DNA from: Staphylothermus sp.
Lineage (GTDB): Archaea > Thermoproteota > Thermoprotei_A > Sulfolobales > Desulfurococcaceae
Assembly (NCBI GenBank): GCA_021159785.1
Contig: JAGHDU010000119.1
Location: 1-10,065 of the forward strand
Direction of reading: 5' to 3'
Length of the DNA stretch: 10,065 bases
How positions within the stretch are numbered: position 1 is the first letter of the stretch; every line of letters begins with the position of its first letter. Below are positions 6,592-10,065 of this stretch, in pieces. Both the position numbers and the translations under genes were made by a program. The notes under the pieces were generated by a model. That model searched no databases and was not told the DNA's origin. It was given only the letters and a program-made list of their open reading frames with translations.

Positions 6592-7434
6592 CTCTAGTTT
6601 GTTTACCAAACATATAGCCAGTTCATGGATGGCTCTGGCTGCATCTGCCTCTGGATATGCCACGTAATAAGGTATGCCTTTGTCTAATGCTTCTCCTATA
6701 AAGGGATCTAGGGGGATTTTTGCCAGTAGCTCAGTATTGTATTTCTTTGCCAATTCTTCACCAGTACTTTTTCCCAGTAATTGGTATACTGTTCCGCACT
6801 TAGGACATTTGAAATAGCTCATGTTTTCAACTAATCCTAATAGTTTTACCCCATTGTTTATGACGAAATTAATTGCTTTAGCAACGATTACTTCCGACAA
6901 GATACTAGGGGCAGTAACTATTATTGCACCGTCTAAGTCGTTTATCACCTGTACCACAGTTATTGCTTCATCACCCGTGCCTGGAGGTAAGTCTACTATT
7001 AGAAAATCGTTTTCACCCCAATTCACCTTGGCTAATAGCTCTGTAATGGCTTTTGATACCAAGGGACCGCGCCAGACGATTGGTACATCTGGCGATTCCA
7101 ACATCAAATTTGTAGCTACAACTTTTACGCCAAGAGGGCCAGGTGTCGGTTCTATTCCTTTCTCACTAGCATATAGTCTATGCCCATGCATACCTAGAAC
7201 AGTAGGTATTGATGAACCATGGATATCAGCATCAAATAGGGACACTTTGTAACCCTCCTTAGCAAGCGCTAATGCTAGCATCGAAGATACAAAAGTTTTC
7301 CCAACACCACCTTTACCACTAAGAACAATTATTTTATGCCGTGTCTTACTTAGCCTCTCTCTAGCATCATTTATTAGTTTAAAGACAGATGTGAACTGTT
7401 TAGGTTGCTTATTTGGTTTTAGATTATAACCCAT
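6574..7434 (-). CDS. mrp: Mrp/Nbp35 (ApbC) family Fe-S cluster carrier ATPase
   Basis: Cytoplasmic P-loop ATPase of the SIMIBI class that binds an Fe-S cluster, bridged between subunits of a dimer, and passes it to apoproteins. Counting from the ATG at 7434 (286 aa): deviant Walker A SGKGGVGKT (39-47), DADIHGSS (68-75, switch I), DLPPGTGDE (148-156, Walker B/switch II), ENMSYF (203-208), and the cluster-binding pair Cys210-x-x-Cys213 in KCPKCG. The N-terminal four-Cys motif of eukaryotic Nbp35 is absent, as in most archaeal members. The frame could also start at the TTG at 7467 or the ATG at 7446. I prefer 7434 because GGTGG sits 5 nt upstream and the likely transcription start falls after 7467. 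It is divergent from the cation permease gene and shows no operon partner for Fe-S assembly. Confidence 0.93.
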   Translation of the reverse strand: MGYNLKPNKQPKQFTSVFKLINDARERLSKTRHKIIVLSGKGGVGKTFVSSMLALALAKEGYKVSLFDADIHGSSIPTVLGMHGHRLYASEKGIEPTPGPLGVKVVATNLMLESPDVPIVWRGPLVSKAITELLAKVNWGENDFLIVDLPPGTGDEAITVVQVINDLDGAIIVTAPSILSEVIVAKAINFVINNGVKLLGLVENMSYFKCPKCGTVYQLLGKSTGEELAKKYNTELLAKIPLDPFIGEALDKGIPYYVAYPEADAARAIHELAICLVNKLEKKTSS

Positions 7435-7439
7435 GAATA

Positions 7440-7444
7440 CCACC
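7440..7444 (-). promoter_or_regulatory. Ribosome-binding site GGTGG for the mrp-family gene
   Basis: On the minus strand GGTGG precedes the ATG at 7434 with 5 nt between. It lies inside the longer reading frame, so using it excludes the upstream TTG (7467) and ATG (7446) as main starts. Confidence 0.5.
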
Positions 7445-7478
7445 ATCGAATGCTCATATATTACCAAGATTGTATATG

Positions 7479-7487
7479 ATTTTAAAA
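7479..7487 (-). promoter_or_regulatory. TATA-like box for the mrp-family gene
   Basis: Minus-strand GTTTTAAAA, centred near 7483, is the best TATA match upstream of the gene. Transcription would begin near 7458, downstream of the TTG at 7467, which supports one of the two internal ATG starts. Confidence 0.45.
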
Positions 7488-7533
7488 CTAATGTCTACAA
7501 AACGAACAATTATTATTACTACATCAGTATATA

Positions 7534-7559
7534 CATTAGAATATATTAAGACATTAAGA
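7534..7559. repeat. Three near-direct repeats in the divergent intergenic region
   Basis: Three similar words stand in tandem: CATTAGA (7534-7540), TATTAAGA (7544-7551) and CATTAAGA (7552-7559), spaced 10 and 8 nt apart. They lie between the divergent mrp-family and cation-permease genes (203-nt gap, 7435-7637) and could be a protein-binding site, but the region is so AT-rich that chance is a real alternative. The rest of the gap holds several weak TATA-like words for the permease gene (for example ATAAAATTAA at 7581-7590), none decisive. Confidence 0.3.
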
Positions 7560-7626
7560 TAAAGATACAGGCACTATACAATAAAATTAAGCCAAGAATA
7601 TCCATTAGAGCTATGGAGGATGATAT

Positions 7627-7630
7627 GGTG
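7627..7630 (+). promoter_or_regulatory. Ribosome-binding site GGTG deciding the permease start
   Basis: GGTG lies 7 nt before the ATG at 7638. The other in-frame start, ATG 7620, directly abuts GGAGG (7615-7619) with no spacer, which is poor geometry. GGAGG plus GGTG together form an extended site upstream of 7638. Confidence 0.45.
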
Positions 7631-7637
7631 TGAACGA

Positions 7638-8825
7638 ATGAACGAAGAAAAGCAGTATACTATTGTCTCTACTAAGGCTATAAAACAGCAAATATTTAGT
7701 ATAACAATCCAATCCCTAGGTGGGTTTGTATCTACATTTATTTTTGGTATATATAGATTTTTCTTAATGAAGCATCCTTGGATTTTAGCAATAAATCCTC
7801 CCATGAAAGATCTACATGGTAATATCTATTCGAGTTTGTTATCTAGACTTAATAGTGGTTTACATATTGGCTTAATTAAACCTAGTATGAAGGATCGTGT
7901 TGTATTAAGTAATGTCTTAATAGTTTTGTTTACTCAAATGCTTTCCGGAATATTAATTATTTTCATTACCTGGCTAATAATTGGGGGAGATCTTTTATTT
8001 ATCTTTGAAACCGTTATTCCTGCCATAGCCCTTATCTCTCTCCTGATGTATCCTTTCACATCATATTTCTCATTATATAGTTATAAGAAAGGATATGATC
8101 CAGAGAGCCTTTTGTTACCTGTAATAATGATGATTGCCGATATCGTAACAACTCCTGTTATAGTGGGTTATTCTCTAATTATTGAAACCATAATGAGTTT
8201 CTTACGTCATTTTCTATTCATAGTAGTTTTAGCATTTATTGTTTTGATAATGATTTTAGCATTTAGATTAAGAACTACTAAAACATTCAGGATTATTCAT
8301 GAAAGTCAATTAATTTTAACAGCATGTGCATTATTCGATATCGGTGCAGGAACTGTATTTGCGTATAATATCAATTTATTAGTTAGTTATCCATTCATTT
8401 TGTTAACAGCACCAGTATTTAACGCAATAAGTGGCTCTATTGCATCTATTTATGCGGTTAGGCAAAACGTTTTGTACCACCTAGGACTCACTAGTTTAAA
8501 ACCAAGCATTGAGAAGCTGAAATATATGCCCTATATGTACTTGGTAATGCTTTATGGTGCAGTACTTATTGGTTCAATAGGATATGCCCTATCTATGATA
8601 ATAAGCAAAGAACTGCTTCTTCCTTTATGGTTAGGTATACTAATAGTAATAGTTGCTGGCACAATATCTGTTCCAATACTATGGATTCTCATCCAGTTAT
8701 TGGCTTATCTGAGTTTCAAGATCGGTTTTGACCCAGATAATGTAATGGTACCACTCTTAACAAGCATTGTAGATTTCCTCGGTTCATTAATATATATTGG
8801 GATCGCACAATTGATAATTAGCTAA
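7638..8825 (+). CDS. MgtE/SLC41-type divalent cation permease with two internal repeats
   Basis: Predicted Mg2+ or other divalent-cation channel/transporter in the cytoplasmic membrane. The 395 aa (from ATG 7638; 401 from 7620) hold about 10 membrane helices and two copies of the MgtE membrane domain. Each copy opens with a P..........G[NS]I.S motif: NPPMKDLHGNIYSSLLSRL (53-71) with LHIG (75-78), and APVFNAISGSIASIYAV (259-275 region) with YHLG (280-283). Each ends with G[YF]DP[ED] plus a conserved P and D: GYDPESLLLP (152-161) with IAD, and GFDPDNVMVP (363-372) with IVD. These acidic and Pro-rich segments line the ion path in MgtE. The cytosolic N-domain and CBS domains of bacterial MgtE are absent, as in the two-repeat archaeal permeases. 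Mevalonate kinase follows after 27 nt, probably in the same transcript. Confidence 0.82.
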   Translation: MNEEKQYTIVSTKAIKQQIFSITIQSLGGFVSTFIFGIYRFFLMKHPWILAINPPMKDLHGNIYSSLLSRLNSGLHIGLIKPSMKDRVVLSNVLIVLFTQMLSGILIIFITWLIIGGDLLFIFETVIPAIALISLLMYPFTSYFSLYSYKKGYDPESLLLPVIMMIADIVTTPVIVGYSLIIETIMSFLRHFLFIVVLAFIVLIMILAFRLRTTKTFRIIHESQLILTACALFDIGAGTVFAYNINLLVSYPFILLTAPVFNAISGSIASIYAVRQNVLYHLGLTSLKPSIEKLKYMPYMYLVMLYGAVLIGSIGYALSMIISKELLLPLWLGILIVIVAGTISVPILWILIQLLAYLSFKIGFDPDNVMVPLLTSIVDFLGSLIYIGIAQLIIS

Positions 8826-8852
8826 TACTTTAATACATGATGAGGCGGGTGA

Positions 8853-9809
8853 TTGTTGAATAAAATATGTAGTCAAGCACCTGGTAAAATAATACTGTTC
8901 GGAGAACATTTTGTTGTTAAAGGATGCCCTGCTCTAGTAACAGCCGTAAACTTGTATGCAAAAACATGTATAGAAGAAAGAATCGACAGTAAACACTATT
9001 TATACTCCAAACAATTAAACAAAAGAGTTGACCTAGACTCTGATCAAACGGATGAATGGGCTACATCTTTTAGAACTATATACCGAATAATATCTGAACA
9101 ATATGGTAAACCAGAAGGGTTTAATGCAATATTAGATTCTGAAATACCTATGGCTGCCGGAATGGGTTCATCAGCTGCAACAGCAGTCTCATTCACTCAC
9201 GCATTACTATCATTTATTGGGTATAAACCGAATAAGGAAAGAGTTAATAAAATTGCTTTTGAAGCAGAGAAAATTGTACATGTAAAGCCCAGCGGAGTAG
9301 ATAATACCATAGCAGTATATGGTGGATTAATATATTACAAAAAGGGCGAAATTAAACAATTAAATATTGAATGGCCGGAGAAATACTCCTTAATAGTTGT
9401 TAATACTGGTATAAAAAGAAATACCGGGCTAGTCGTCAAAGAAGTTTTAGAAGGATATAATAGAAACCCCGAAATAATGGAAAAAATATATGAAGCCGCC
9501 TCTCTAATTACAGAAAAAGCACTAGAACACTTGATGAACAAAAACTATGAACGACTCGGAGAACTAATAAACATAAACCATGGACTACTAGTTGCAATCG
9601 GAGTTTCAATTCTCGAAACAGAGTTATTAGTCCATAAGCTCTTATCACTAGGCGCACTCGGAGCTAAAATAAGCGGTGCTGGAAGGGGTGGTATAGTTTA
9701 CGGCTTAGTTAAAAGAGAGCAAGTTGGAGAAATGATCAGAACTATCAAAGATATGGGATATAATGCTTATGGATTGCAACCAGTTAAAGAGGGAGTACGG
9801 GAAATATAA
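8853..9809 (+). CDS. mvk: Mevalonate kinase (GHMP family)
   Basis: Phosphorylates mevalonate with ATP to 5-phosphomevalonate, an early step of the archaeal mevalonate pathway that supplies isoprenoid chains for ether lipids. The 318 aa show the GHMP-kinase pattern: motif 1 PGKIILFGEHFVVKG (10-24, with Lys12, Glu18 and His19), motif 2 PMAAGMGSSAA (99-109, the ATP phosphate loop), a catalytic-Asp segment SGVDN (147-151, Asp150), and motif 3 KISGAGRGG (272-280). PGK.IL.GEH.VV.G together with the SGVDN context separates it from homoserine kinase and galactokinase. The start is TTG at 8853 with GAGG at 8842-8845, 7 nt upstream; a TTG at 8856 directly after it is possible. Length is normal for archaeal forms. 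It follows the cation permease by 27 nt with no promoter in between; no other pathway gene is in view. Confidence 0.95.
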   Translation: MLNKICSQAPGKIILFGEHFVVKGCPALVTAVNLYAKTCIEERIDSKHYLYSKQLNKRVDLDSDQTDEWATSFRTIYRIISEQYGKPEGFNAILDSEIPMAAGMGSSAATAVSFTHALLSFIGYKPNKERVNKIAFEAEKIVHVKPSGVDNTIAVYGGLIYYKKGEIKQLNIEWPEKYSLIVVNTGIKRNTGLVVKEVLEGYNRNPEIMEKIYEAASLITEKALEHLMNKNYERLGELININHGLLVAIGVSILETELLVHKLLSLGALGAKISGAGRGGIVYGLVKREQVGEMIRTIKDMGYNAYGLQPVKEGVREI

Positions 9810-9812
9810 ATA
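9802..9812 (+). promoter_or_regulatory. TATA-like word at the end of mevalonate kinase
   Basis: The word AATATAAATAG overlaps the mevalonate kinase stop codon and could act as a TATA box for the amidohydrolase, with transcription starting near 9832. A second TATA-like word, TTTTAAGTAT (9911-9920), lies within the disturbed 5' region. Read-through from mevalonate kinase is equally possible, as no T-tract follows that gene. Confidence 0.25.
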
Positions 9813-9897
9813 GTGTTCTAGCTAAACAATTATGTCATGAGGGATGAAGAAACAAACCGTATGAAATAGATGATTAAACTCCCATGGGCTGACCGTA

Positions 9898-10065
9898 TTG
9901 AATCCTGACATTTTAAGTATCAAACACATAAACTCAAAACAACTATTGTCAAAAATATATCCATAGAAAACAACAAAATTGAATGCATAGACGACAATTG
10001 TGGAAATAAGACTGATATCGTTATAGACGCATCTAATCATATCGTCATCCCCGGCTTTATAAATG
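9898..10065 (+). CDS. Amidohydrolase family protein, N-terminal fragment with disturbed reading frame
   Basis: The gene runs off the window end. In the frame open from 9909, the product reads KNISIENNKIECID, then a short linker and DIVIDASNHIVIPGFIN (10014-10064). This is the classic N-terminal beta-sandwich and the lead-in to the HxH metal site of amidohydrolases (deaminase, chlorohydrolase, dihydroorotase-like). No ATG, GTG or TTG lies in that frame after the TGA at 9906. Two upstream sources fit. A TTG at 9898, one frame over (MNPDILSIKHINSK...), joins it if one base is missing or slipped at the A-run 9951-9955; the HxH would then start at about residue 57, normal for the family. Alternatively an ATG at 9870, in the same frame, is interrupted by the TGA. 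It may be a pseudogene, a sequencing error, a recoded gene or a rare start codon. Substrate unknown. Confidence 0.6.

Noticed and set aside
6821..7252. 143-codon open frame on the plus strand
   Set aside because: It lies wholly antisense to the Mrp/Nbp35-family gene, whose motifs are unmistakable, and its own translation is low-complexity and lacks a ribosome site.
7620..7622. ATG as start of the cation permease
   Set aside because: It directly abuts GGAGG with no spacer; the ATG at 7638 has a GGTG site at 7 nt. Kept as an alternative of six extra residues.
8837..8843. ATGATGA, matching a C box of a C/D-box guide RNA
   Set aside because: No D box (CTGA) at a suitable distance follows, and the sequence is explained by the ribosome-site region of mevalonate kinase.
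9881..9888. Perfect palindrome CCCATGGG
   Set aside because: An isolated 8-bp palindrome is expected by chance in 10 kb, and nothing around it suggests an operator or integration site.
9906..9908. In-frame TGA read as selenocysteine or pyrrolysine-like recoding
   Set aside because: Selenocysteine use is not known in this lineage, pyrrolysine uses TAG, and the position is not an active-site position of the amidohydrolase family. No insertion-type hairpin was evident.
9822..10040. 72-codon open frame on the minus strand
   Set aside because: It is antisense to the amidohydrolase 5' end, has no recognisable features, and looks like a by-product of AT-rich sequence.
1..10065. CRISPR arrays, tRNA or rRNA genes, insertion sequences, integrase or attachment sites
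   Set aside because: No regularly spaced repeats, no tRNA-like clover-leaf with CCA-adjacent arms, no transposase or integrase motifs and no long terminal repeats were seen on either strand.

Overview
The window reads as a piece of an AT-rich, gene-dense crenarchaeal chromosome. An ESCRT-III (CdvB-type) cell-division protein, an AglB oligosaccharyltransferase, an archaeal mevalonate kinase, Shine-Dalgarno sites of the GAGG and GGTG type, TATA-like boxes and frequent TTG starts point to the Desulfurococcales. The composition and protein style suggest Staphylothermus or a close relative. This is inferred from reading alone; no database was searched.

Layout. (1) Positions 3-2672, plus strand: an unrecognised helical protein, a 12-helix MFS transporter and ornithine carbamoyltransferase (argF) lie close together (gaps of 28 and 5 nt) and look like one transcription unit. 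(2) 2771-5158, plus strand: aglB, with its own TATA-like promoter, encodes the membrane enzyme that transfers the N-glycan to protein. (3) 5233-5784, plus strand: a short ESCRT-III/Snf7 paralogue of the CdvB family. (4) 5786-6466, minus strand: a protein with a winged-helix-like N-terminus and a C-terminal domain that resembles a degenerate PD-(D/E)XK nuclease fold; it meets the ESCRT-III gene tail to tail with 1 nt between stop codons. (5) 6574-7434, minus strand: an Mrp/Nbp35-type Fe-S carrier ATPase, followed by a pyrimidine-rich (in the transcript) terminator-like stretch. (6) A 203-nt divergent promoter region. (7) 7638-8825 and 8853-9809, plus strand: an MgtE/SLC41-type cation permease made of two internal repeats, then mevalonate kinase, 27 nt apart. 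(8) From about 9898 to the window end: the beginning of an amidohydrolase whose N-terminal reading frame is disturbed.

Most genes are housekeeping: isoprenoid lipid synthesis (mevalonate kinase), protein N-glycosylation (AglB), cell division or membrane remodelling (CdvB-like), Fe-S cluster delivery (Mrp), Mg2+-type cation transport and carbamoyl/ornithine metabolism. No tRNA, rRNA, CRISPR array, insertion sequence or integrase was seen. The points most worth a second look are the amidohydrolase 5' end (a frame break at an A-run, or an in-frame TGA), the possible dead nuclease-fold DNA-binding protein, and the MFS-argF pair, which has no arginine-biosynthesis neighbours. I did not find a clear new multi-gene system.
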